Assembly (NCBI GenBank): GCA_021324265.1
Contig: JAJPJK010000016.1
Span: forward strand, 1 to 36,815
Direction of reading: 5' to 3'
Length of the DNA stretch: 36,815 bases
DNA from: Thermoproteota archaeon
Lineage (GTDB): Archaea > Thermoproteota > Thermoprotei > Gearchaeales > Gearchaeaceae
Position 1 is the first letter of the stretch. Each line of letters opens with the position of its first letter. Positions 5,610-13,503 of this stretch are shown here, piece by piece. The translations under genes were made by a program, and so were the position numbers. The notes beneath the pieces are model-generated. The model did not search any database and was not told the DNA's origin. It saw only the letters and a program-made list of their open reading frames with translations.

Positions 5610-7183
5610 TTTATTTTTCCGTTACTTAAATCATTCAATATACGCATCGCTGCATTGTAACCTGGTATTCCACTAACTCCTCCGCCCGGATGAGCTCCTG
5701 AACCACATATGTAGAGATTATCAATGAACGTTGCATAATTGCTCATGCTTGGATGTGGTCTTAAATTATATAGTTGATCCAAGCTCATATCTATATGAAA
5801 TATATTTCCTTCGGTGGCACCAAATCTTCTCTCCAAATCTAGCGGCGAGAGCGATAAGTGTTTTTCCAATTTAAAGTTCGGTGCATATTGTCTTATCGTA
5901 TCGATGATGAGTTCAGTATATTCGTCCTTTCTTTCATCCCAGTTCTTATCATAAGGAGCATATTGTGCATAAATTGAAATGACATGTTTATCATCTTTCG
6001 TAACCGTTTTATCAACAGATGATTGAATATTAATTGAAAGCACAGGTTCTTTAGATGGAGTATTGTTCAGTGCATCTCTAAAAGCTCTTTCCGCATACTC
6101 CATGCTTGGCAAAACTAATGCTGAAGAAACGTGGTGTGGCCCTAGAGTTTTTCCTAGTCCAACATAATCAGGCAATTCCTCAATGATTCCAACAATCTTA
6201 AACGCAATGCCTTTGCTTTTTAGAAGCTCTATCCTTTTCCTTATATCTTTTGGAACTAGATCTTGATCGATGAGTTTAAGAAATGTAGTCTTAGGGTCTG
6301 CGTTTGAAACAACAATTTTGCTCTGAAATGTTTTTCCATTATCTAGTTCTATTCCAACTGCTCTATTGTCTCTAACGATAATTTTTTTAACTTGTGTTTG
6401 TGTGAATATATCTACACCAAAATGCTCAGCAGCTTTTCTCAAGGCTAAAGTTAGGCCCCCCATACCTCCTTCTACATAACCCCAAGCTCTTTTTACGCCA
6501 TTTACTTCTCCGATCTCATGGTGGGCCATGAGGTATGCGCTACCTGGAGTAGAAGGCCCCATCATTGAGCCAATGATTGCATCCTCTACGAGTGCAGCTT
6601 TTACTTCATCGCTTTCAAAATATTCATCTAGAAGTGTTTTTGCATCTGTGAGAAATACACGCTGTATTTCCTCGATCCCGAATTCTTTAAGATATTCTTT
6701 AAATACAGGGTATGAATTCTTTAAAAATTCAAAAACACTATCAATATCATCAAGCCTTAAAGGAGGATTCATCATTAGAAATTCAACAATGTCAGCGAAT
6801 GTTGCGAAGAATCTATCGTACTTTTCATAAGCTAAAGCATCTTTCTTAGAAAACTTTTCGATCTCTTTCTTTGTTTTCTCTAATGAACTCCAAAGATAAA
6901 AATATCTCATATTCTTGAAAGGTATGAATATCATAGGATCCTTAAGATAAGCCTTAAAACCAAATTTTTCTAATTTCAAATCATTTATAAATTTCCTTTT
7001 GAAAAGACTTATAACATATGCACCAGTAGAGAGCTTGTATCCAGGCCAGATTTCTTCAGATACACACATCCCGCCTACAATGTCTCTTCTTTCGAAAACT
7101 GCTACCTTTAATCCAGCTCTAGCTAGATAGCTGGCACATACAAGCCCATTATGTCCTGCACCTATGATTATAGCGTCATACAT
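5606..7183 (-). CDS. FAD-dependent phytoene desaturase/PYROXD2-like oxidoreductase
   Basis: This 525-residue flavoprotein has an N-terminal Rossmann dinucleotide fold (YDAIIIGAGHNGLVCASYLA), the acidic ribose-binding end of strand 2 (VFERRDIVGG), and the FAD-contacting C-terminal segment (YICGSGAHPGGGVSGIPGYN, about 490-510). The overall arrangement is that of the CrtI/PYROXD2 branch of FAD oxidoreductases. Members include carotenoid desaturases, saturases and poorly characterised dehydrogenases. No other carotenoid gene lies nearby, so a carotenoid role is not supported by context. A TATA-like box at 7210-7217 is centred about 30 bp upstream. It heads a transcript with the ThrRS editing domain, probably continuing into the HExxH protein. 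Confidence 0.75.
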   Translation of the reverse strand: MYDAIIIGAGHNGLVCASYLARAGLKVAVFERRDIVGGMCVSEEIWPGYKLSTGAYVISLFKRKFINDLKLEKFGFKAYLKDPMIFIPFKNMRYFYLWSSLEKTKKEIEKFSKKDALAYEKYDRFFATFADIVEFLMMNPPLRLDDIDSVFEFLKNSYPVFKEYLKEFGIEEIQRVFLTDAKTLLDEYFESDEVKAALVEDAIIGSMMGPSTPGSAYLMAHHEIGEVNGVKRAWGYVEGGMGGLTLALRKAAEHFGVDIFTQTQVKKIIVRDNRAVGIELDNGKTFQSKIVVSNADPKTTFLKLIDQDLVPKDIRKRIELLKSKGIAFKIVGIIEELPDYVGLGKTLGPHHVSSALVLPSMEYAERAFRDALNNTPSKEPVLSINIQSSVDKTVTKDDKHVISIYAQYAPYDKNWDERKDEYTELIIDTIRQYAPNFKLEKHLSLSPLDLERRFGATEGNIFHIDMSLDQLYNLRPHPSMSNYATFIDNLYICGSGAHPGGGVSGIPGYNAAMRILNDLSNGKIK

Positions 7184-7209
7184 GACACAATGTTTATCTT
7201 TCTTGATTG

Positions 7210-7217
7210 GTTTAAAA
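7210..7217 (-). promoter_or_regulatory. TATA-like element for the FAD oxidoreductase operon
   Basis: On the minus strand TTTTAAAC is centred about 30 bp before the ATG at 7183. It lies inside the short divergent spacer, just upstream of the GTG proposed as the ABC ATPase start. Confidence 0.4.
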
Positions 7218-7225
7218 GCTTAAGC

Positions 7226-7876
7226 GTGATAAGGATAACGAACTTAAAGAAATCTTACAAATACGGAGACAATAGAGTAGAGGTCTTAAAGAAAGTTAAT
7301 CTCGAGATAAAAGACAATGAATTCGTGACTTTAACTGGTCCTTCAGGTTCGGGTAAGACAACCCTTTTGAGCCTTGTCGCAGGATTAGATCTTCCCGATG
7401 AAGGCTCTATCATTGTTGACGGTATTGAATTAACTGAATTAGATGAAAATTCGCGTGCATTATGGAGGAGGAAGAGCATAGGTTACGTTCCTCAGTTCTT
7501 TTTCCTAATCCCATATCTTACAGCAGTTGAGAATGTTGAGCTTATGGCTAGACTCGCAAAAATTAAGGATTCAAAATCAAAGGCTATGGAATGCTTAGAG
7601 TTGGTAGGTCTCAAAGATAAGGGGAATAAATTTCCTCATGAATTGAGTGGAGGTGAGATACAAAGGGTCGCAATAGCACGTGCCATTGTTCATGATCCTC
7701 CTTTGATCATTGCTGATGAGCCTACAGCTTTCCTCGATAGTGAGAATAAGAGGAATATTGTTGATATCTTGGAAAGAATTTGGAAAGAGGGAAAGACAGT
7801 TTTGCTGGCTACGCATGATCAGTTCTTAGCTAGGCATAGGATCGTGAAGATTCTCGATGGGAAAATTGAAGAATGA
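7226..7876 (+). CDS. ABC transporter ATP-binding protein, MacB/LolD type
   Basis: The 216-residue ATPase has a Walker A (GPSGSGKTT), a Q-loop (YVPQFFFLIPYLTAVENV), the ABC signature (LSGGEIQRVAIARAIV), Walker B (PLIIADEPTAFLD) and a switch histidine (LLATHDQ). It energises the FtsX-like permease encoded next. The GTG at 7226 is chosen because it yields the standard family start (V/M)IRITNLKKSY. An in-frame ATG at 7190 would add 12 unrelated residues, and the farther one at 7151 would overlap the divergent gene. A weak TTTATC element centred near 7196 could be its promoter. The stop codon overlaps the permease start by 4 nt. Confidence 0.85.
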   Translation: MIRITNLKKSYKYGDNRVEVLKKVNLEIKDNEFVTLTGPSGSGKTTLLSLVAGLDLPDEGSIIVDGIELTELDENSRALWRRKSIGYVPQFFFLIPYLTAVENVELMARLAKIKDSKSKAMECLELVGLKDKGNKFPHELSGGEIQRVAIARAIVHDPPLIIADEPTAFLDSENKRNIVDILERIWKEGKTVLLATHDQFLARHRIVKILDGKIEE

Positions 7877-10059
7877 GTAGCTATCTATTATTCAAATCAC
7901 TTAGAAGAAAGGGTTTCCTTCTGTTCTTTATGCTTATATTAGTGATAAGTTTCCTTCTCCTTTCACTTAATAATGCAACAGCGAATTTACAGGATTTTGC
8001 AAAAAATAGTTGGACGAACTATGTAGGCGATATAAGGATAGCGGGCAACTTGACACCATCATTTCTCAACGCTCTCGAGTCGGCCCCTTACATACAATCC
8101 GCTACAGGGCTCTCTTTGTTCTATACAAATGTTGAGTCGACAAACGGTAATTACTCTGCACTAATCATCTATTGTTCAAACCCCAATGGTCTAATGGGCT
8201 ATGAAATTTCTGCAGGGAATAAGGATGGATTACTTCTAGTAACTTCTAGTAATATTAAGCTTAGTATCGGTGAAGAAATAGCTATCAAAAGCATGACATC
8301 AAAAATCAACGCTAAAATAACAGGTTATGCCTCTGCCTTTTATAATTTCGGTCTAGTTGACATAATGTTAATAGCTAACAAATCTCTCATGGAAGGAATC
8401 GGGAAATCTTATTTTGATTATATTTTCGCTAAGCTCAATTCAGATAAAGATCTTGAGTCTAAGCTTAACAATTTAGCTCTTCAATCTGGGTCAAAGATAT
8501 CCTCTATTATTGCACTAGATCCTAATGCCTATCCTGGGAAAGAAGATGTTGATGCAGCAAGCAGTGTTTTCAACATTTTCTCAATGATAATCCTGATAGT
8601 GATTTTTGTGGCTCTTGCCTCTTACCAGTTCATTTATTTAGAAATGAACGAGAAGGAGCTATATTATTTACGCGCTATAGGATTTTCTTCTAAAAGTTTG
8701 ATCGCTACTTATACGCTCCCACAGATATTCGTACTTCTAGTCGCTTTATTACTAGGTAGCGCTGTCTCGCTTCCATTTTCGAAGTTTCTTTTCGATGCAG
8801 CGCTCAAATCAACTCCCATCACTTTCTCTGACGTTTTGTTGAACCGATTTCAGTTTAGTCTAAAGTCCGAACCTTTAATATTATCTAACGTCACAATTCT
8901 TGCGACGTTTTTCATCACGCTACTACCAGTCATTTATTATGTTGTTAGAAAGAAAAGTGAACTCTACATTAACAAAGCTCAGTCATTCAGGCGTTTGGGC
9001 ATTAGATTTAAAATGATATTCTACTCAAGCTCTAAGAAAGTATGGCGACATGCACTGCTTGTAATAATTTTTGCCTTGATAATATCCTCTACTTCCTCTG
9101 TATCAATGCTTATTAAGAATTGGGATTCTTCTGTGGTGGAGTATAATAGTTTTTATGATTATTTCATATATGCTACTGGTTCAGGTTCTATCCCCTATAT
9201 ATATAATGCATCAGTTCTAACTGCTACTTTTCATCTAGCAAAGGTTAATGATAGAAGCGTTGTAACAGCTTCTTTTGTAGAGCTAGGCAGCGTCGCACCA
9301 AAACTTATCGAAGGAAGATGGCCTAGCAATGAGAACGAAGCTGTTCTGAGCGTTACCCTATCAAAGAACTTGGGCGTTGGAATAAATGACGAAGTTCTAC
9401 TCAACACCGGCTTTCGAAACTATACGTTAAGAGTCGTAGGAATAGCATTTTTACCATTATTTTATCTCTATACAAGAGAGACAGATGCAATTGTGTTAAG
9501 TTACGAACTTTACTCTAAGATCTTTACGGCTACTGAGGGCTATGCGATTTTCCTAAAAGGCAACCTTGAACAAGCACTTGAAAAACTTAGAAATAACGGT
9601 TTTACAACATATGTTAGGACTGAAGAAGATTCCATTAATATTGCGCTTCAAGGAGGTAGAGTTGCCATAGTTTTTTTGAATTTTCTTTCATATACTCTAG
9701 TCCTTTCAGCAGTTTCGCTAATAGCAATATTTGTTATAAGCGAGCTTTATTCAAGGAACCGCGAATATGCTATGCTAATGCTCTTGGGCTATAGAGCTAG
9801 GGAAATTCTAGCTATGCTTGCTATATCACTTATGCTTATTTCTCTAATCTCTTTACCGATTTCGTATCTAATATCGATATATCTTTTGAATGTCTTTCAA
9901 TCTGAGATACTTTCTTTTACGGGGTATTTTGAACCCAGCCCAAATCTTATTGAGTTATTTTCTAACTTTCTATACATATTTATTCCAATAGCTGTAGTCT
10001 TGCTCTTTGCTTTGAGATATCTGAAAAGATTAAAGATAAACGAAACGCTTTTAAAATGA
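7873..10059 (+). CDS. FtsX-like ABC transporter permease, two-module
   Basis: This is a 728-residue membrane protein with an N-terminal membrane anchor (about 14-30), a long extracytoplasmic domain (about 32-225), three membrane segments (about 234-255, 283-300, 340-358), a further anchor near residue 395, a second extracytoplasmic domain (about 415-600), and three final segments (about 610-720). This repeated pattern of one anchor, a large outside domain and three membrane helices is the double-FtsX layout of LolC/E-like and archaeal permeases, which extrude or mechanically handle lipids, peptides or surface proteins rather than import solutes. No periplasmic-type substrate-binding protein is encoded nearby. 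It overlaps both neighbours by 4 nt and forms a three-gene operon. Confidence 0.85.
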   Translation: MSSYLLFKSLRRKGFLLFFMLILVISFLLLSLNNATANLQDFAKNSWTNYVGDIRIAGNLTPSFLNALESAPYIQSATGLSLFYTNVESTNGNYSALIIYCSNPNGLMGYEISAGNKDGLLLVTSSNIKLSIGEEIAIKSMTSKINAKITGYASAFYNFGLVDIMLIANKSLMEGIGKSYFDYIFAKLNSDKDLESKLNNLALQSGSKISSIIALDPNAYPGKEDVDAASSVFNIFSMIILIVIFVALASYQFIYLEMNEKELYYLRAIGFSSKSLIATYTLPQIFVLLVALLLGSAVSLPFSKFLFDAALKSTPITFSDVLLNRFQFSLKSEPLILSNVTILATFFITLLPVIYYVVRKKSELYINKAQSFRRLGIRFKMIFYSSSKKVWRHALLVIIFALIISSTSSVSMLIKNWDSSVVEYNSFYDYFIYATGSGSIPYIYNASVLTATFHLAKVNDRSVVTASFVELGSVAPKLIEGRWPSNENEAVLSVTLSKNLGVGINDEVLLNTGFRNYTLRVVGIAFLPLFYLYTRETDAIVLSYELYSKIFTATEGYAIFLKGNLEQALEKLRNNGFTTYVRTEEDSINIALQGGRVAIVFLNFLSYTLVLSAVSLIAIFVISELYSRNREYAMLMLLGYRAREILAMLAISLMLISLISLPISYLISIYLLNVFQSEILSFTGYFEPSPNLIELFSNFLYIFIPIAVVLLFALRYLKRLKINETLLK

Positions 10060-10922
10060 AAGTAGGTGTTTCAATAATTCCCAGTTCTTTGAATGAGGAT
10101 CTGAAGATTGTTGAACGATTAATAAGTCAAGGGATTAGAATGATTGCAATTAGCGATTATTATAAAGCAGCGAACCCTTTTGTGCTTCTTCAGAATTTAA
10201 ACGAAAACTTCAAAGGTTTGATATTGGGCACCGCAGTAACGAACTTGCTCATTAGAGAACCTAATTTTTTAGCGGATTTCTTTAATTCACAACTTGTAAA
10301 GGATAGTAACTCATTCTTTTTAGGGATAGGCGCTGGTGACTGGTCGCTTCTTAAAATAAAGAACTTAACACCTAGAGAAGCAATTCAGCTGCTTTCAAAA
10401 GGCTTAGTCTATATAAAAAATAGACTTAAAAGAGATGTGAAGATATACGTTGGTGCTCAAGGGATCAAAACGTTGTCAATGATAGAAGTTGTAGATGGTT
10501 TGATAATTAATCTGGCTTCAGTCAAAGATATTCAAGTAGCATTAAACTACTTAGGCGAACGCAAAAATAAGGAGGTGTACGTGATTGCACAAACATTTGT
10601 TGGCAATGAATCTATAGAGTTTGCCAGAAAGTCTGCAGTGATAATATATGCTGGTTTAGGCAATTCGAGCATTGAGCTCTATGGTTTTGAGAAAACTAAA
10701 AGGGATCTGTTGAGAACTCTTATAGAAAAAGGCGAAATACAAAAAGCTAGGCGTTTACTTAGCGTAGATGATGTGAAAAGAGTAACAATCTGTGGTACTG
10801 TTGAGGAAGTCAGAGAGAGAATTTCGGAAATTTTTGACTTGGGTATCGATGGATTTATCATAGGAATGCCCATGGGGAAAGAAAAGTACCAAACGCTTGA
10901 AAATATTCACCTACTTCTCTAA
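10056..10922 (+). CDS. Luciferase-like (LLM) family flavin/F420-dependent oxidoreductase
   Basis: The 288-residue sequence is a TIM-barrel-type protein of the bacterial luciferase-like superfamily: N-terminal MKVGVSIIPS strand, LGTAVTNLLIREP, FFLGIGAGDW, the IKTLSMIEVVDGLIINL segment, and a C-terminal VTICGTVEEVRERISEIFDLGIDGFIIGMP module typical of the family. Relatives include methylene-tetrahydromethanopterin reductase (Mer) and other F420-dependent dehydrogenases. It is shorter than most (about 320-350 residues), with a reduced middle region, and the substrate is unknown. It is the last gene of the ABC operon, overlapping the permease stop by 4 nt, an unusual association that suggests a shared physiological setting rather than a transport role. 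Confidence 0.7.
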   Translation: MKVGVSIIPSSLNEDLKIVERLISQGIRMIAISDYYKAANPFVLLQNLNENFKGLILGTAVTNLLIREPNFLADFFNSQLVKDSNSFFLGIGAGDWSLLKIKNLTPREAIQLLSKGLVYIKNRLKRDVKIYVGAQGIKTLSMIEVVDGLIINLASVKDIQVALNYLGERKNKEVYVIAQTFVGNESIEFARKSAVIIYAGLGNSSIELYGFEKTKRDLLRTLIEKGEIQKARRLLSVDDVKRVTICGTVEEVRERISEIFDLGIDGFIIGMPMGKEKYQTLENIHLLL

Positions 10923-11163
10923 ATAAGCCAAAAAGTAGAAGGGTGGTTATAATAATGGAAGCAGAAGCTATGATGTCTCCCAATGATGAAATCATAGGAA
11001 AGGTATAAGTATCGGGATTGAATGGATATATAAACGAGATTATCTACGAGGGATCAAACGCTTACTGCAAGGGATTGTGCAACCATACTTTATCCACGCG
11101 AATTTGAATTAGAAGTTATTGATTCTTTGGAAAGGGAAGGCTTATTGAGATGCAGACATAAAT
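10923..11163. other. Gene-poor stretch with coding-like fragments and a TATA-like box
   Basis: No intact gene is supported here. At 10955 an ATG preceded by GGTGG opens a 17-codon frame (MEAEAMMSPNDEIIGKV). In another frame, 11034-11165 is stop-free for 43 codons without a start codon and reads like the end of a winged-helix protein (ATILYPREFELEVIDSLERE), with its stop overlapping the 3' end of the 5S gene. At 11024-11033 there is a strong TATA-like ATATATAAAC motif. Either a small gene has decayed through frameshifts, or an unrecognised small RNA lies here, or the fragments are chance. Confidence 0.35.
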
Positions 11164-11297
11164 GAGGTAGCCTCCGGCTTAACCACCTTCGCACGCCTCT
11201 CGGACTGTGCTACAGGTGGCTACGGTGGGCGGTTTAACTTCCGAGTTCGGAATGGGATCGGGTGTTTCCCGCCCCCTATGGCCGGGATAGCTACCTC
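11164..11297 (-). rRNA. rrf: 5S ribosomal RNA
   Basis: On the minus strand the sequence contains the conserved loop CCCATTCCGAACTCGGAAGT, followed by TTAAACCGCCCACC. Its ends pair as GAGGTAGC with GCTACCTC (helix I), giving about 134 nt. No 16S or 23S sequence is nearby, so the 5S gene stands alone, as in many Thermoproteota. A TATA-like box at 11319-11330 lies about 27 bp before the 5' end. The ends are set by the terminal helix and may be off by a few bases. Confidence 0.92.
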
Positions 11298-11318
11298 ACC
11301 TATTCTTTTCTAAGGATG

Positions 11319-11330
11319 TATTTAAATTTT
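11319..11330 (-). promoter_or_regulatory. TATA box of the 5S rRNA gene
   Basis: On the minus strand this reads AAAATTTAAATA and is centred about 27 bp before the predicted 5' end of 5S at 11297, so the rRNA gene has its own promoter. Confidence 0.6.
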
Positions 11331-11405
11331 AAGCCAAGAATAACGCGATGTTGAATTTTGTTGAGCGCCTTATACGTGTTACATGTGTTAGAGCTCTTAA
11401 AACCA

Positions 11406-11415
11406 AATTTATAAG
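11406..11415 (+). promoter_or_regulatory. TATA box of the DUF1512 operon
   Basis: AAATTTATAA is centred about 26 bp before the ATG at 11436, consistent with a leaderless transcript. Confidence 0.5.
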
Positions 11416-11435
11416 TATAGTAGAACAAAAATTCA

Positions 11436-12602
11436 ATGATAGAAATGCTAGTATATGGACTACTGAAGATATTAATGTATCAGTCGTTGCTAGATCCTAC
11501 ACAGATTAGCCTTATTTGGCTGTTAATTTTCTTGGCCTTTATGGTTTTACAGTTTTTCCCAAACATACCTCTGAATTGGATGACTGTAAGAACACTTTCA
11601 AGGATAGCTGATAAACTGAAAGTACTCAATGAATTCGATATTAGAGGTAAAAAAACCTTGGCTGAACAACTTAAGAAATATGGGGCTAATGTTGACAAGA
11701 TGAATGAATACGTTCAAGAAATAGTGGAATATTTCGATATAGGGCCTGTCGATCGCGATCCTTATGGAATACTTAACAGACTTGAATACATAATAGATCT
11801 ATCGAGATTCAGGCTTAGATCTCTTTTGAAGAGTTATGCACCTAATATTGATGAGGGCACTCTATCTACACTTGAGAATACCGCTGCAGTTGCAAACATC
11901 TTGCACCTAATAAACAAGGTAGCCAAACACTATTATAATTTAGCCAAGAAGTTCAGAAACTTCTATATTGCGCAGCAAATAGAATTTATAATGCCTCAGC
12001 TCATAGATTTAGCAAAGAATTACTATAAGGCTTTGCCTGCTACAACGCAACAAATACCGATAGGTGATGGTATCGGTCCACTTGTAATTGCAAATATGTA
12101 TAGAAAGTATAACGTTGCAGAAGTTAAAGATGTGGGCAATGAAATGATTTTAGGTGAAGCATATTTTGAGAACAGAAAGCTGTTACTAATGAAAGCAAAG
12201 GGACCGGGAGGTACTGTAGGAAAACCAGGAGCTTCCGTAAAACAAATTGTAGACTTGTATAAGGACGCTATTAAGGTGATAATAACAATTGATGCGGCCT
12301 CTAAGCTTGAGGGCGAAGAAACAGGTTCCATAGCTCAAGGAATAGGAGCGGCTATAGGAGACCCTGGACCCGAAAAATATAAAATTGAAGAGGCTGCACT
12401 TACTTACAGAATACCGCTTGTGGCGATTATAATTAAGCAAGGTTTTAATGAAGCCATATCACCGATGGTTAAGCAAATCGCAACTAAAGTCGATGAAGTA
12501 ATTGAAAGAGTGGAAAAGTTGATAAGAGAAATGGTGCCAGAGGGAGGAATGGCTTTAGTAGTTGGGATTGGAAATACTTTAGGAGTAGGTAACGGGGCAT
12601 GA
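11436..12602 (+). CDS. DUF1512 family archaeal membrane-anchored protein
   Basis: The 388-residue protein has an N-terminal hydrophobic segment (about 23-45) followed by a soluble region. Its conserved-looking glycine-rich motifs, IGDGIGPLVIANMY, AKGPGGTVGKPG and AQGIGAAIGDPGPEKY, are those I associate with the archaeal DUF1512 family. The function is unknown. The glycine-rich loops suggest binding of a nucleotide or phosphate, but no classical Walker motif is present. It starts a transcript that continues, with a 4-nt overlap, into a small zinc ribbon and then a Trm9-like methyltransferase, which hints at a link to translation or RNA modification. The divergent 5S gene lies about 140 bp upstream. 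Confidence 0.75.
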   Translation: MIEMLVYGLLKILMYQSLLDPTQISLIWLLIFLAFMVLQFFPNIPLNWMTVRTLSRIADKLKVLNEFDIRGKKTLAEQLKKYGANVDKMNEYVQEIVEYFDIGPVDRDPYGILNRLEYIIDLSRFRLRSLLKSYAPNIDEGTLSTLENTAAVANILHLINKVAKHYYNLAKKFRNFYIAQQIEFIMPQLIDLAKNYYKALPATTQQIPIGDGIGPLVIANMYRKYNVAEVKDVGNEMILGEAYFENRKLLLMKAKGPGGTVGKPGASVKQIVDLYKDAIKVIITIDAASKLEGEETGSIAQGIGAAIGDPGPEKYKIEEAALTYRIPLVAIIIKQGFNEAISPMVKQIATKVDEVIERVEKLIREMVPEGGMALVVGIGNTLGVGNGA

Positions 12603-12820
12603 GCTTGAAAGAAATCAATGAAACTTTTAAGGAGATTTCAAGTATGAAACCGCTATCTCTACTCAAATGTACTAAGTGTGATGAGAAGCTTGAAAGGAGC
12701 TATAAAGAGGGTGAGTATGCAACTAAAGTTGTTGAAGATAAATGTCCTAAATGCGCAAGTCCAATGTATGTAAAATTAATCTACGTTAATCCACCTCCGC
12801 AACCACAATCCTCCTACTGA
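12599..12820 (+). CDS. Small zinc-ribbon protein
   Basis: This 73-residue protein has two cysteine pairs, Cys24-x2-Cys27 (LLKCTKC) and Cys49-x2-Cys52 (KCPKC), separated by about 21 residues. That makes a single zinc ribbon, with an N-terminal helix and a Pro/Gln-rich tail. The arrangement LLxCxxC...CPxC resembles Trm112, the small zinc protein that activates several methyltransferases, and a methyltransferase gene begins 2 bp downstream; however, the sequence is not diagnostic and it could equally serve the DUF1512 protein. The start overlaps the DUF1512 stop by 4 nt. Confidence 0.75.
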   Translation: MSLKEINETFKEISSMKPLSLLKCTKCDEKLERSYKEGEYATKVVEDKCPKCASPMYVKLIYVNPPPQPQSSY

Positions 12821-12822
12821 TT

Positions 12823-13503
12823 TTGGTCGATTTTTCTGAAATAAGAAGAAGCATAAAGTTTTTTTATGAAAATTTTGCCCATGAATTCAGCTCTACAAGG
12901 ATTTATCCTTGGAAGGAAGTTATCAGGTATTATAAACTTTTTGAAAGGTCAAAAACCGTTTGTGATCTGGGGTGCGGAAACGGTAGGCATACACTTCCAC
13001 TTATCGAAGTATGTGATCATATCATAGGTATTGACATTTCTTATAACCTCCTCAAGATTGCTAAAAATAAGCTTAATTCTTCGAAATTTAGTCCAGTGAA
13101 CGCAGATGCTACATCGCTACCATTAAGGGATGCATGTATTGATAATATCATTACTATTGCGATGATACATCACATCCCTTCCTTAAGTATGAGAAGGAAA
13201 TGTGTTTCTGAATGCCGTAGAGTATTGAAAAATAATGGCCTACTCATCGCTTCTGTCTGGAATCTAATGAAACCAAGACATCTTTACTTGAGCATGATCC
13301 AATACATTAACGATCTAATTCATCAAAAAAGGCGGGAATTTGGAGATGTATATATCGCTTGGTCCAAAAAATATAGGAGGTTTTTCCACTTATTTAGAAT
13401 GAAAGAATTCATTAACTTGTTCAATCAATTTAAAATTGTTCATTATTGTTCATTCGGAAAGGGAATAATAAAGGATAATAATCTTATTATTGCCTTAAGA
13501 TGA
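12823..13503 (+). CDS. Trm9-like SAM-dependent (tRNA) methyltransferase
   Basis: The 226-residue class I methyltransferase has motif I CDLGCGNG (about 47-54), an acidic motif II (IGIDIS), a motif III-like NADATSLPLRD, and a motif IV region IAMIHHIPSLSMR. Residues 17-30, with an aromatic and FSSTR..PW, match the N-terminal signature of Trm9/ALKBH8-type enzymes that methylate carboxymethyluridine at tRNA position 34. The end is shorter than yeast Trm9. A generic SAM methyltransferase is the alternative. The start is TTG at 12823, two bases after the zinc-ribbon stop; no ATG occurs near the N-terminus. The 3' end overlaps the opposing serS gene by 9 nt. Confidence 0.7.
   Translation: MVDFSEIRRSIKFFYENFAHEFSSTRIYPWKEVIRYYKLFERSKTVCDLGCGNGRHTLPLIEVCDHIIGIDISYNLLKIAKNKLNSSKFSPVNADATSLPLRDACIDNIITIAMIHHIPSLSMRRKCVSECRRVLKNNGLLIASVWNLMKPRHLYLSMIQYINDLIHQKRREFGDVYIAWSKKYRRFFHLFRMKEFINLFNQFKIVHYCSFGKGIIKDNNLIIALR

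Noticed and set aside
7151-7225. Upstream in-frame starts (ATG at 7151 and 7190) for the ABC ATPase
   Set aside because: They add residues with no similarity to ABC ATPases, and 7151 would overlap the divergent flavoprotein gene. The GTG at 7226 gives the standard family N-terminus.
10964-11000. C/D-box RNA (ATGATGA box C-like matches)
   Set aside because: The box C-like sequence is present, but no correctly spaced CTGA box D or internal C'/D' pair was found.
10923-11435. tRNA, 16S/23S rRNA or SRP RNA in the largest gene-poor stretch
   Set aside because: Apart from the 5S gene, no cloverleaf, T-loop GTTCRA motif or large-rRNA sequence was seen.
12023-12440. Minus-strand open frames opposite DUF1512
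   Set aside because: These are shadow frames of a recognised family with no independent start signals or protein-like features.
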